Below are positions 35,638-43,655 of a stretch of DNA of 43,655 bases, one piece after another. The notes below the pieces were generated by a model that searched no databases, was not told where the DNA came from, and saw only the letters and a list, made by a program, of their open reading frames with translations. The first letter of the stretch is position 1. Every line of letters starts with the position of its first letter. The DNA lies in NCBI GenBank assembly GCA_039679385.1, contig JBDKVB010000102.1:1-43655 (forward strand), written 5' to 3'. Origin of the DNA: Armatimonadia bacterium. GTDB lineage: Bacteria; Armatimonadota; Zipacnadia; Zipacnadales; JABUFB01. The translations under genes and the position numbers were made by a program.

Positions 35638-36804
35638 CTATCCCCCACTCGTCCTCCCCTGTGTTTCGCTTGCGACGGTCTCGTACAGTTGCGCGGTGCC
35701 TGCGACCATGCGCTCCAAAGTGTAGCGCTCGCGCACCAGGGCTGAGGCTGCCTCACCACGTCGCCGACCTTCCTGCGGATCCGCCAGCGCCGCGAGCAGA
35801 GCCCGCGCAAGGTCTGCAGAGTCGCCTGGGCGGGCAAGCCAACCCGTCTGTCCTTCGTGCACGATGTCGCGGATGCCCGGGATGTCGCTGCCGACGACGG
35901 CGCAACCCGCTCCGGCAGCCTCGATCACCGCATAGGGGCAGCCCTCCCACAGCGACGGCTGGCAGAAGACGTCTGTGCAGGCCATCAGCTCGGCCACGTC
36001 ATCTCGCGGGCCGAGAAACTGCACCGACCCATCAGCCGGCCGGCGCAGACCACCACTCGCGGCGCCCACATCACCGGCCACCAGGAGTCTCGCCTGGGGC
36101 ATCTGCCGCCGGACCGTCTCCAGAGCCGCTACCGCGTAGGCGTGCCCTTTCTGCTTGCGCACATCCCCGGCGCACAGGATCACGAGCGCTTCCTCAGGGA
36201 GCCCCAACTGCCTGCGTTTCGCTTCACGGTCGACCTGCGCCGTGGGCCCGAAGGCCACGCCGTTTTCGATCACCACGACCTGCTCAGGACGGCCGACTCC
36301 GGCCGTCAGCGCGACCTCGCGTTCACTGTCGCAGACCGCGATCAGCCGAGTGGTGATTCGCGCCAGTCGCCTCTCGGTCAGCAGATAGGCCAAGCGCAGC
36401 GGCCCAGGCACGTGCATCAGGAAGGGGAAGCCGTGGGGAGTGTACAGAACCGCCGGCACACGGGCGCGATGGGCGGCAATCCGCCCAAGCACACCAGCCT
36501 TGGCGCTGTGGGTGTGGACGATGTCGGGCTGCAGACGCCCGAGCTCTCGCTCCAGGGCCCGCAGGCAAGCGAGGTCGCGGCCCGGGGAGAGCCCGCGGAC
36601 CATGGGGAGAAGGGTGACGGCGACGCCGGCGTCCTCAAGCGTCTGCCGGGTCTCCTCCGGCGCGGGATCACGCTCGGCGGACAGAATCGCGTGCAACTCG
36701 AAGCACTTACGATCCAGTCCCCGGCACAGGTCCAGGACGTGCTTCCGAGTGCCGCCGACGGTCGCTTCGAGGACCTGCACGACCCGCAGTCGGCTACTTG
36801 CCAC
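35638..36804 (-). CDS. Glycosyltransferase, GT4 family
   Basis: 388 residues from a GTG at 36804, overlapping the end of the flippase gene by 11 bases; it is the last gene of the minus-strand exopolysaccharide operon. A GT-B fold is evident: N-terminal VVQVLEATVGGTRKHVLDLCRGL, PDIVHTHSAKAGVLGR and YTPHGFPF; C-terminal ILCAGDVRKQKG and the sugar-nucleotide EX7E motif in LWEGCPYAVIEAAGAG. This is a retaining transferase that uses a nucleoside-diphosphate sugar. The product is probably the last or a late unit of an exopolysaccharide repeat. The opening segment resembles EpsF/EpsD-type glycosyltransferases. Donor and acceptor cannot be told from sequence. Confidence 0.9.
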   Translation of the reverse strand: MASSRLRVVQVLEATVGGTRKHVLDLCRGLDRKCFELHAILSAERDPAPEETRQTLEDAGVAVTLLPMVRGLSPGRDLACLRALERELGRLQPDIVHTHSAKAGVLGRIAAHRARVPAVLYTPHGFPFLMHVPGPLRLAYLLTERRLARITTRLIAVCDSEREVALTAGVGRPEQVVVIENGVAFGPTAQVDREAKRRQLGLPEEALVILCAGDVRKQKGHAYAVAALETVRRQMPQARLLVAGDVGAASGGLRRPADGSVQFLGPRDDVAELMACTDVFCQPSLWEGCPYAVIEAAGAGCAVVGSDIPGIRDIVHEGQTGWLARPGDSADLARALLAALADPQEGRRRGEAASALVRERYTLERMVAGTAQLYETVASETQGRTSGG

Positions 36805-38524
36805 GACCTCGTCCCAGCTTCCCGGCGATCTTGCCCGTGACCTTGCGCAGAGCCTGACTGACGATGCTGAGCTCCTCGATGTGCAGGGCGGCGGCGACGC
36901 CGAGCAGTACCACGACGGCTACGGCGAAGTTCATCGCCAGTTCCGCAAGCGACTGCAGCTTCACGCCTCCGCGACCCGCGAGCATCGTCTCCAGCATGGG
37001 CGTCGCCTGCTGGTTCGCCAGGAGCAGGGCGATCACCATCACGCCGGTGCAGATTGCCAGCTTCACTGCGAAGCTCACGACGGCCGCCCGGTTGATCTTG
37101 CCGATGCGCCCGCGGAGCATCGCGTACAGCACGAGGATCTTGCCGGTCTTGCTGATGGTCAGGGCCGCGGCGACCCAGGAGAGCTTGGCCTTCGGCGTCG
37201 CGCCGAGATGATAGACACCAAAGTAGCTAATGAGGATGTGGACGATCACGAACACGACGCCCATCACGTTCGGCGTCGTGGTGTCCTTGAGCGCAAAGTA
37301 CCAGTGGTTGATGGGAGCGTCCAGCGCTGAGAAGAACAGACCGGGCGAGTACCAGTAGACGCCCAGTGCAGAAAGGTCGGCCTGCTCGCTCGTGAAGCCG
37401 CCATGCTGGTACATGAGCTGGATGAGCGGCAGCGAGGCGATCATCAGGGCGGCGCTGACCGGGATGAAGATGAAGGCCATGGCGCGCGTCATCGTGACCA
37501 GGGCATCGGCCATCTTGTCCTTCTCGCCACGGATCGCCCACTCGGACAGGAACGGGTAGACGACGAAGCTGACAGCCAGCGCCAGGGTCTGAAGCAGCAC
37601 GTCGGGGATCTTCCGGGCGAAGTCGAGGCACGTGTAAACGCCCTCGCCGATCACGCTTCCGAAGCGGCTGTCGGCCCAAGTACGCAAGGTGGCGAAGATC
37701 AGCCCCAGCACCACCGGGGGCATCAGCCGGAGGACGGTGCGTGCATGAGGGTTCCGCCATACGTCGGCCGTGAAGCGGAACATCCGCAGCTTGCTCCACA
37801 GGCCGGGTAGCTGCACGAGAAAGCGGATGCTGCCACCGATCAACACTGCCCAGGCGGCCCCATAGACGGCATCCTTGGGTCGGCCCGGCCACAGGAGGGC
37901 GACCAGCACGACGAAGATCACGACAAGAGCCGTGCGAAAGGCCGCCTCCGCGACTGCGGGAAGGGTGAAGCGCTTGTAGGCATGGAGCGTGAGTTCGGGC
38001 ATGACCGAGAGCGAGAAGAGCACCAGGGCGGGAGCCATGATTCGCAGCATCACGACACCGCGGTGCAGGTCCTCCGGCGAGTCGGCCAACCCGGCTCCTA
38101 CAAGCAGAAGAAGCGGCTCGGCGAAGATCACACACAAGGCCGCCAGGATCAGCAGCAGGACGAACTGGAACCCGGTCATCACGCTGGTGACGTCCCAGGC
38201 CGCTTCTTCTCCCTCTTCCCGGCGCACCCGCACGAACTCGGGAAGGTACGTGGGGCGCATCAGCTTCTCGACCTTGGTGTAGATCGTGTAGATGACGCTG
38301 TTGTAGGCGATCTTGTAGGCGTCGGTGTGCCGTCCGGCCCCGAGGCTGGACAGCACGACCTCCTTGCCGATCCCCATCACTCGCCCGAGGGCCAGAAAGG
38401 CGGTGATGATGATGGCAGCGATCCCCATCTGTCTTCCGGCCCGAGCGTCAGACTCAAGATCCGACCGCTCCAGGTCCTTGAAGGGTGCAGCATCGTTGTC
38501 TGCAGGCGTGAGATCCTCTTCCAT
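36794..38524 (-). CDS. MurJ/MviN-type lipid-linked sugar flippase
   Basis: 576 residues, ATG behind GAGG. A charged ~30-residue N-terminus is followed by a dozen or more hydrophobic segments, as expected for the 14-helix MurJ/MOP exporter fold (ALGRVMGIGKEVVLSSLGAG near 45-64, then TDAYKIAYNS). Interhelix motifs typical of MurJ are recognisable, for example PTYLPEFVR at about 91-99 and LQTLALAVSFVVYPF in the middle. MurJ flips lipid II; within an operon of glycosyltransferases and exosortase-associated hydrolases, a flippase for an exopolysaccharide or glycan-lipid intermediate is equally possible. There is a 75-base gap from the upstream transferase. The window cannot show whether a separate murein MurJ exists elsewhere in the genome. 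Confidence 0.88.
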   Translation of the reverse strand: MEEDLTPADNDAAPFKDLERSDLESDARAGRQMGIAAIIITAFLALGRVMGIGKEVVLSSLGAGRHTDAYKIAYNSVIYTIYTKVEKLMRPTYLPEFVRVRREEGEEAAWDVTSVMTGFQFVLLLILAALCVIFAEPLLLLVGAGLADSPEDLHRGVVMLRIMAPALVLFSLSVMPELTLHAYKRFTLPAVAEAAFRTALVVIFVVLVALLWPGRPKDAVYGAAWAVLIGGSIRFLVQLPGLWSKLRMFRFTADVWRNPHARTVLRLMPPVVLGLIFATLRTWADSRFGSVIGEGVYTCLDFARKIPDVLLQTLALAVSFVVYPFLSEWAIRGEKDKMADALVTMTRAMAFIFIPVSAALMIASLPLIQLMYQHGGFTSEQADLSALGVYWYSPGLFFSALDAPINHWYFALKDTTTPNVMGVVFVIVHILISYFGVYHLGATPKAKLSWVAAALTISKTGKILVLYAMLRGRIGKINRAAVVSFAVKLAICTGVMVIALLLANQQATPMLETMLAGRGGVKLQSLAELAMNFAVAVVVLLGVAAALHIEELSIVSQALRKVTGKIAGKLGRGRGK

Positions 38525-38599
38525 AGTGGCCTCGGAGATACTGGTGCCTCCGGCCCTGCTCCTCGGTTGGCGTGATGGTTACCGCTCGCCTGTGCGGGC

Positions 38600-39880
38600 T
38601 CAGGCACCCTTCGCGTCTCGGTCGATACACTTGTCCAGTAACGTGATAAGCCCGTCGATGTTCCGTGTGATGTCAAAATCAAGAGCCACGCGCTCGCGTC
38701 CGGCCTTCCTGACCCGGTCGCGCAACTCCTCGTCATAGAGGATCCGCTCAAGTTGCTCAGACAGGTCGGCTGGATCGCCGGGCTTCGCCAACAACCCGGT
38801 CTCTTCGTGCTCGATCAACTCCGGGATGCCGCCGGTGTTCGTCGCAACGGTCGGCACGCCCATCGCCAGAGCCTCGAGCAGGACGTTGGGGATGCCGTCC
38901 CGGTCCCCATCCGCCGTGACAATGGAGGCGATGGCGAAGGCTCGTGCCTGCTCGTAGAGGGGCATTAGCTCCTCCTGGGTCATGCGCCCGTGGAACACGA
39001 CAGCATCACGCAGCCCCAGGCCGGAAGCAAGTCGCTCGAGGTCCTCGCGCTCCGGGCCATCTCCCACGAAGTGCAACTCAAACTGGGCGCCTCGCGAACG
39101 AGCCAACGCCGCTGCTCGGAGTAGGATGTCAAAGCCCTTCTTCTCGACCAGTCGCCCCACAGCCAGTACCATGGGCGGTCCTTCATGCCGCTCCAGGGGC
39201 GGCATGAATCTGGTTGGATCGATGCCATGATAGAGGAGATGCAGCCGCTCTCGTGTCTGTAGAGGATGGACCCGCTGCAGTCGCTCCAGCCCGTGCTGAG
39301 TGCATACCGCGGTGAACTCCGCAGCCCCGAGCTTCTCGCCGAGCAGGACCGCGTCGCCCGTGAAGATGTCCCGTGCATGGCAGGACATGCTGAAGGTGAC
39401 GCCGAGGATCTCGGCGAGCATCAGGCCAACGGTGGAGGGCTTTGTGCAGAACTGAGCGTGGACATGGCTGATGGAACGCCCTGCCGCCGACGCGGCCAAG
39501 GAACCGGCGATGAGCAGTGAGCTGACGAACTCGCGCAGGGATCGAACTTGGCGCAGTCCCCGGGTGAGGGCGAGGGCCAGGGCGCTCCCATAGCCTGCCG
39601 GGTAGCGGATCAGAGCCACGAACTGCCGCAACAGCAGGCCCACCGACAGCCCCTTCGGAGCGTACAGCGTCCTGGAAATGAGGTCCGTGGCGTCTGCATG
39701 GGTCTCCTCCTCAACAGGACACGAGAGCGCCACGGGTACCACGTCGAACCCGCGCTTCTCCAGCTCGAGCATCTCACGCAGGATGAAGGTCTCGGAGGTT
39801 GAGGGGAACTCACCCACAACCACTCCGAGCCGTCCTGTTCCAGGCTTACGACGATGACGCAAGGGCTGCTGCCTCCTCAT
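38600..39880 (-). CDS. Glycosyltransferase, GT4 family (WcaL/colanic-acid-like)
   Basis: About 426 residues from the ATG at 39880, which overlaps the upstream gene by 35 bases; GTG codons near 39830 are alternative starts, and no site has a strong ribosome binding sequence. The opening, VVVGEFPSTSETFILREMLEL, is typical of the colanic-acid WcaL-like transferases. The frame continues with ISHVHAQFCTKPSTVG, FSMSCHARDIF, LLYHGIDPTRF, VLAVGRLVEKKG and the donor-site block DGDRDGIPNVLLEALAMG, in which Asp replaces the first Glu of the EX7E pair while the second Glu is kept. This pattern of DGIPNVLLEA is also normal for WcaL-like enzymes. A sugar addition to a lipid-linked exopolysaccharide unit is expected. 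Confidence 0.85.
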   Translation of the reverse strand: MRRQQPLRHRRKPGTGRLGVVVGEFPSTSETFILREMLELEKRGFDVVPVALSCPVEEETHADATDLISRTLYAPKGLSVGLLLRQFVALIRYPAGYGSALALALTRGLRQVRSLREFVSSLLIAGSLAASAAGRSISHVHAQFCTKPSTVGLMLAEILGVTFSMSCHARDIFTGDAVLLGEKLGAAEFTAVCTQHGLERLQRVHPLQTRERLHLLYHGIDPTRFMPPLERHEGPPMVLAVGRLVEKKGFDILLRAAALARSRGAQFELHFVGDGPEREDLERLASGLGLRDAVVFHGRMTQEELMPLYEQARAFAIASIVTADGDRDGIPNVLLEALAMGVPTVATNTGGIPELIEHEETGLLAKPGDPADLSEQLERILYDEELRDRVRKAGRERVALDFDITRNIDGLITLLDKCIDRDAKGA

Positions 39881-40979
39881 AGAGCGCGACAATATGCTGT
39901 GCATACCGGGACCAGCGAAGACGTGAGACCAAGGCCTGTCCCTCGGCGACGATGCGAGCGCGCCGGTCGGAATCACCCAGCAGGGACACGATCTGCTCCG
40001 CCAGCGCCTCCGGTCCCGCGGCAAGGGGAACGACCGGTGCCACCTGACCGGCCAACTCGGGGAGCGCGCCGCCATCTGAGACGATGGCTGCCGTCCCACA
40101 CGCCAGGGCCTCCAGCGGCGTCAGCCCGGCGCCCTCATACAGCGACCAGTGAACCAGAAGGTCAGCCCCTGCATAGAGGGCGGGCAAGTCGGACGCAGGC
40201 ACGTAGTCCAGTCGCCGCAATCGGCCGGCAACAGGGCTCTCTGCGAGGGCCTGCAAGGAGGCCTGCGCCTGCCAGCCGACTTTGCCGGCCAGAACCAGGT
40301 CGTGCGGGATCCGACTGCTTGCAGCCTCAAAGGCCCGAATCAGCCCGGGCACGTTCTTCTTGGGTTCGAGATTCCCCACCCACAGCAAATAAGGTTTCTG
40401 CAATTGGTACAGTTCCCGGGCTCGGGCCACAGTCCCTTCCTCCACCGGCGCGAACTGATCGCCAAGGCCCAGCGGGATCACGCGAACCTTGCCTGCCTCG
40501 ATCGGAGCACAGGCCACCACCTCACGGCGCACGACCTCACTGGGGACGACTACCACGGTCGCGCGACGGAGACTGACCGGAAGGGCACGCCGGTAGTGCC
40601 AGACGTTGCTGCGCTTGCACCACTCGGGGTGACTCAGCGCCAGGACATCGTAGACCGTCAGCACGGACCCCCCTCTCCAGAAGAGGGGCATGACATAGCC
40701 CGGCGCATGGAGCACCCTTGCACCCCAACGGCGAGCGAAGCGCGACAGCGCGGACTGCTCCCAGAGGATGCGACCGGCTCTGCTGCAGGTCCAGCCCGGT
40801 GCCGCATGGGTGGTCAGGACCGGGCCTTGCAGCGCCTCCGCCTGATAGCTCGGGCGGTGGACGACCATGAACTCATGAGCGCCGATCTGCGCCCCAAGGC
40901 CCCGACAGAGGCCCTCGATGGACACCTCGACCCCGCTGGGGCGGTCGCCCAGGAGCATCCCGTCGACCAGCACTCTCAC
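39846..40979 (-). CDS. Glycosyltransferase, GT4 family
   Basis: 377 residues. The start is a GTG at 40979 with AAGGT upstream; it overlaps the stop of the preceding gene by four bases (GTGA), a sign of translational coupling. The N-terminus MRVLVDGMLLGDRPSGVEV is that of a GT-B enzyme, with VVHRPSY, LHAPGY and LTVYDVLAL following. The C-terminal half has LLWVGNLEPKKN and the EX7E donor motif in LYEGAGLTPLEALACG, with GGALPEL afterwards. This set is typical of mannosyl- or rhamnosyl-type transferases of the GT4 clan; the sugar is unknown. The gene sits in the middle of the exopolysaccharide operon and overlaps the next one by 35 bases. Confidence 0.9.
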   Translation of the reverse strand: MRVLVDGMLLGDRPSGVEVSIEGLCRGLGAQIGAHEFMVVHRPSYQAEALQGPVLTTHAAPGWTCSRAGRILWEQSALSRFARRWGARVLHAPGYVMPLFWRGGSVLTVYDVLALSHPEWCKRSNVWHYRRALPVSLRRATVVVVPSEVVRREVVACAPIEAGKVRVIPLGLGDQFAPVEEGTVARARELYQLQKPYLLWVGNLEPKKNVPGLIRAFEAASSRIPHDLVLAGKVGWQAQASLQALAESPVAGRLRRLDYVPASDLPALYAGADLLVHWSLYEGAGLTPLEALACGTAAIVSDGGALPELAGQVAPVVPLAAGPEALAEQIVSLLGDSDRRARIVAEGQALVSRLRWSRYAQHIVALYEEAAALASSS

Positions 40980-42184
40980 GCTTCGGACCTTTCGAGGACT
41001 CGTCGGTAGAGGGCGACCGTCTCCGCCGCCATCCTGTCCGCGGTGAACTCAGCCGCGACCCGCTCCCGGGCCTGCTCACCACAGCGCAGGGCCAGGTCCG
41101 GCTCTGTCAGCATTCGCAGCACACCCCCGGCAAGGGCCTCGGCACTTCCGACCGGCGTCACCGCGAGGCCTGACACCTCGTTTCGTACCAGCTCGCCGGG
41201 ACCGGCGGCGTCGTAGACCACCACCGGCCTGCCCAGGGCCATGGCCTCCAGGACCACGCGACCGAAGGGCTCATCCAGCGCTGCATGAACGAAGACGTCA
41301 CAGGCCTGGAGTAGATCCGCGACGTCCTCGCGATGGCCCGTGAAGCGCACCATCCCCGCGACGCCCAGGTCCTGCGCCAGCTTCTCCAACTCGCTTCGAC
41401 GCTGCTCATGGCGCTCCCCATGGCCGCCGACCACCACAAGCAGAAGGTCAGGCACTCTCGCTTGGAGTATTGCTGCCGCCTCCAGAAGCAGGTCGTGGCG
41501 CTTCCAGGTCACCAGGTCGCCGACGGCCATCATGACGCGTGCCTCAGCAGGCAGCCCCAGCTCCTGACGCACTTCGTCTCGGCTACGCCGGGGGCGGAAC
41601 TCCTCCCGGTCAAGCCCATTGTAGACCAGGTGCACCCTCTCGGGCGCCGCTCCCTGGGCCAGGAGGAACTCTCGCACCGCCCGGGAGATGGCGATGCAGT
41701 CGGAGGCCTGCCCGCCGAGACGGTTCAAAACGACCGGTCGAATTCGCAGGTCACGCACGTGCCAGATCACGGGGACGCCGCCGAGGCGTGCCTGGGTAGC
41801 CGCCAGAGCCGCAGGCCAGGTGTTTGCATGGATCAGGTCGGCGGCAAAGGCCTTCTGCGCTCGTAGAATCTCTTGGGAGAGTCTGGCGAGGTCGGCGCGC
41901 GCCTTGAGCAGTACCGCCGGGGATAGAGACCAGTGAAGCTGCAGCGGGGACACGGGCCGCAGGTCAGCCCTCCCAGCGGCCCCCGGGACTGACAGCGCTC
42001 CTCCCGGAGGGCTCAGCAAGGTGCCCGCGACCTCGGGCGGCAGATGGCGCAAGAGGGACAACAGGCTCTCGCAGGCGCCACCGGCCATCGGCGCGTGGTG
42101 CACATAGAGGACCTTCAAGGGCCGGTCGTCGCGCCCCTGGCGCCTTGGCGGGTTCTCGCGGCTGCCCTCCTCACGGGTGGGCAC
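40976..42184 (-). CDS. Glycosyltransferase, GT4 family
   Basis: About 402 residues from the GTG at 42184, chosen because GGAGG lies 9 bases upstream; the frame is open to a TTG at 42214, and a TTG at 42118 (directly before KVLYVHH) is another candidate. It overlaps the hydrolase 1 gene by 14 bases. After a charged, probably flexible start comes LKVLYVHHAPMAGGACESL, then LIHANTW, VIWHVRDL, VYNGLDREEF, MAVGDLVTWKRHDLLL and the EX7E motif in LDEPFGRVVLEAMALG with YDAAGPGEL. These show a GT-B retaining transferase. It adds a sugar to a lipid-linked glycan in the same pathway as the neighbouring transferases. Confidence 0.88.
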   Translation of the reverse strand: MPTREEGSRENPPRRQGRDDRPLKVLYVHHAPMAGGACESLLSLLRHLPPEVAGTLLSPPGGALSVPGAAGRADLRPVSPLQLHWSLSPAVLLKARADLARLSQEILRAQKAFAADLIHANTWPAALAATQARLGGVPVIWHVRDLRIRPVVLNRLGGQASDCIAISRAVREFLLAQGAAPERVHLVYNGLDREEFRPRRSRDEVRQELGLPAEARVMMAVGDLVTWKRHDLLLEAAAILQARVPDLLLVVVGGHGERHEQRRSELEKLAQDLGVAGMVRFTGHREDVADLLQACDVFVHAALDEPFGRVVLEAMALGRPVVVYDAAGPGELVRNEVSGLAVTPVGSAEALAGGVLRMLTEPDLALRCGEQARERVAAEFTADRMAAETVALYRRVLERSEA

Positions 42185-43028
42185 CGGAACCGCCCTCCAG
42201 GCTGCGGGCTTCAAGCCAATCGAGGCTTGCGCCGATGACCTCCCGCTCCCAAGGCAGGGAGTAGAAAGCGTGGTTCGCGCCCTCGACCAGGTGGCAATGC
42301 CAGGGCCTTCGGGCCGTCTCGGTCAGCCGCTGGAAGTGCGCGACAGAATCCGGAGTCGTTGGATCGGCGTTGCCATAGACGAAGAGCACGTCACCCCTGA
42401 AGCCCGCGAACCGGCCGATCCAGTCGATGTCCTTGTCAGAGGCACTGCCCTTCTCCCCCGCTCCTTTGCCTCCACCCAGCATGGCTCGTTTGATCATCCC
42501 GAGCTGCAGCTTGCCGCCGATCAGCTTCGACCAGGTCTCGCGTCGAAACAGCTTGGCGGCGTATTGCCGCAGGATGCCCTTCTTCTTGGCCTTGTCCATG
42601 GCGTCACGACTGGCGCCGACGATGGGAGCCGACCAGAGCATCAACTGGGTGCACTCCGGCACGAGGGTCCCGGTCCCGATCGCAACTTCACTCCCGGAGC
42701 AGTCGCCGAGGAAGGCCAGCTTGCTGACGCCGGCCTGAGAGAGCATGACCTGAGAGGCGGCGACCGTGTCCTGGATCATCGTGCTCAGGGTGGTCGTGGC
42801 AGCATCGCCCTCGCTATCACCGCGACCTCGGAAATCGAAGCGCAGGACCGCAAAGCCACGCTCACAGGCCTGCCGGGCCAGCTTCACGAACATCTGATGG
42901 GCGCCGATTCGATAGCCGGCCCAGCCGTGGAGCAGCACCAGGCCGACCGGCCGCACGCTTCCCTCGGGAAGGTGCAAGACCCCCAGTAGTCGGCTTCCCT
43001 CGCAGTCGAAGTGGAGATGCTGTTCCAT
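42171..43028 (-). CDS. Alpha/beta hydrolase, exosortase-associated hydrolase 1-like
   Basis: 285 residues, ATG behind GCGAGGA. Alpha/beta hydrolase fold: HGWAGYRIGAHQMF near 34-47, LRFDFRGRGDSEG at 62-74, and the nucleophile elbow FLGDCSGSE, where a Cys stands in the position usually held by Ser (GxCxG). The acid is in VYGNADPTTP and the His in EGANHAFYS. This Cys elbow, the GRGDSEGD segment and the adjacency to the following hydrolase match the pair of hydrolases known from exosortase A gene clusters, in which the sequence similarity is recognised but the substrate is not known. The next gene (43063-43655) is 34 bases upstream and the transferase downstream overlaps by 14 bases, so all are one transcript. 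Confidence 0.75.
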   Translation of the reverse strand: MEQHLHFDCEGSRLLGVLHLPEGSVRPVGLVLLHGWAGYRIGAHQMFVKLARQACERGFAVLRFDFRGRGDSEGDAATTTLSTMIQDTVAASQVMLSQAGVSKLAFLGDCSGSEVAIGTGTLVPECTQLMLWSAPIVGASRDAMDKAKKKGILRQYAAKLFRRETWSKLIGGKLQLGMIKRAMLGGGKGAGEKGSASDKDIDWIGRFAGFRGDVLFVYGNADPTTPDSVAHFQRLTETARRPWHCHLVEGANHAFYSLPWEREVIGASLDWLEARSLEGGSGAHP

Positions 43029-43062
43029 GGGTCCTCGCAGGTGGCCTGTTGAGCTGAGGCCC

Positions 43063-43655
43063 TCAGGCCCCGCAGTGGGTCTTCAGCCAGTCAAGGGTCA
43101 GGTTGAGCGCGGGGTTGCAGTCGATGAGGCCGATGCGATTCCAGAAGGGCTCGAGACGCAGACCCAAGGCTGTTCCCTCTGGGTAGCTTTGGGCAAGCCG
43201 GCGGTAGGCTTCGCCCGGCTCCTCCCGCGGGCCGATGTTGAGCGCCAGAGTCGGGCCGCCGAAGGTGGCCTCGGAAGCCCCCATCTGGAGCGCTTCAAGC
43301 CAGCGTCGCGTCTCCTGGCTCACCTCGTACCCGTCGAAGTCGATGAGGTCCGAGTCCTGGCGCTCGGAGACCGATTGGGCGTCGAACTTGTCGCCCTCCG
43401 TGAGCATGGCCTTGATCATGGACCGGCGCAGGTTCTGGGACACGTAGCGCTTGCCATCGAGGATGGGCTCCCACAGAATCAGAGCGTCGGCCTCGCACGG
43501 GACGGCGGCCTGGGAAGCCAGAGCTGCTCCCAACCGCAGGCCGGCAAGTCCGAGCCAGGTGGCTTTGCCGAGCCCTCTGACGTGCTCGACGGTCGCCAGG
43601 AGGTCCTGCAGCCAGTCGGCCGGAGTGAACTGCCCGAAGTCGCCCTCGCTATCGC
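43063..43655 (-). CDS. Exosortase-associated hydrolase 2-like (5-prime end cut by window)
   Basis: The last ~197 residues are present; the true start lies beyond the right edge (an internal TTG at 43533 is not the start). The visible part opens with DSEGDFGQFTPADWLQDL, the loop after the oxyanion strand of alpha/beta hydrolases, then KATWLGLAGLRLGAALAS, in which the nucleophile elbow reads GLRLG with Arg where Ser or Cys is expected, and LILWEPILDGKRYVSQNLRR. This combination is characteristic of the exosortase A-associated hydrolase 2 group, which always sits next to hydrolase 1. Lack of a catalytic nucleophile suggests a non-enzymatic or atypical role. It is the first visible gene of the exopolysaccharide operon; the exosortase gene may follow to the right. 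Confidence 0.7.
   Translation of the reverse strand, partial: DSEGDFGQFTPADWLQDLLATVEHVRGLGKATWLGLAGLRLGAALASQAAVPCEADALILWEPILDGKRYVSQNLRRSMIKAMLTEGDKFDAQSVSERQDSDLIDFDGYEVSQETRRWLEALQMGASEATFGGPTLALNIGPREEPGEAYRRLAQSYPEGTALGLRLEPFWNRIGLIDCNPALNLTLDWLKTHCGA

Noticed and set aside
43063-43533. A complete gene starting at TTG 43533
   Set aside because: The same frame continues to the window edge with clear hydrolase-fold sequence, so the gene is truncated by the window and this TTG is internal.
1-43655. tRNA, rRNA, CRISPR and mobile elements
   Set aside because: Intergenic spaces were scanned for tRNA T-arm signals, regularly spaced repeats, transposase frames and terminal inverted repeats; none was convincing.

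Overview
The window is GC-rich (about two thirds G+C by eye) and densely coded on both strands, and its proteins are typical of a Gram-negative, polysaccharide-degrading environmental bacterium. The secreted content (several heparinase II/III-like lyases, LamG and CBM9 domains, a WbsX/GH99-like enzyme), the absence of SusC/SusD-type genes, and a pair of exosortase-associated hydrolases suggest an Armatimonadota or Planctomycetes/Verrucomicrobia-like lineage. That placement is an inference from gene content; no rRNA or marker gene was available to test it.

Left part (1-11344): the start of a secreted protein at the edge, a small secreted protein, then a tight four-gene minus-strand operon: heparinase-like lyase (9215-11344), a secreted protein with a duplicated module (6782-9172), a LamG / GH99-like / LamG protein (3518-6718) and a heparinase-like lipoprotein (1209-3473). 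Gaps are 42-63 bases, so the four are probably co-expressed and act on one extracellular polysaccharide, plausibly uronate-containing.

Middle (11516-31196): sugar-related genes in short units: an aldo/keto reductase interrupted by an in-frame TAG, anhydro-N-acetylmuramic acid kinase, a GH51 arabinofuranosidase, a 1063-residue lipoprotein lyase with a Cys4 cluster, a CBM9-plus-barrel protein, a small Cys-rich protein, a PAC2 protein, a fourth lyase with an inserted jelly-roll-like segment, an HpcH/HpaI aldolase, an SDR, a UDP-glucuronate decarboxylase, an SGNH hydrolase and a Lon N-terminal-domain protein. No transporter or regulator is seen among them.

Right part (31380-43655): a divergent RtcB-like RNA ligase homologue, the two subunits of a class I fumarase followed by a TPR protein, then a seven-gene minus-strand operon running in from the right edge: exosortase-associated hydrolase 2 (cut by the edge), hydrolase 1, three glycosyltransferases, a MurJ/MviN-type flippase and a fourth glycosyltransferase. 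This looks like the distal part of an exosortase/exopolysaccharide locus; the exosortase itself would lie beyond the right edge. The UDP-glucuronate decarboxylase at 28333-29271 could supply UDP-xylose for it.

No tRNA, rRNA, CRISPR array, insertion sequence or phage gene was found.
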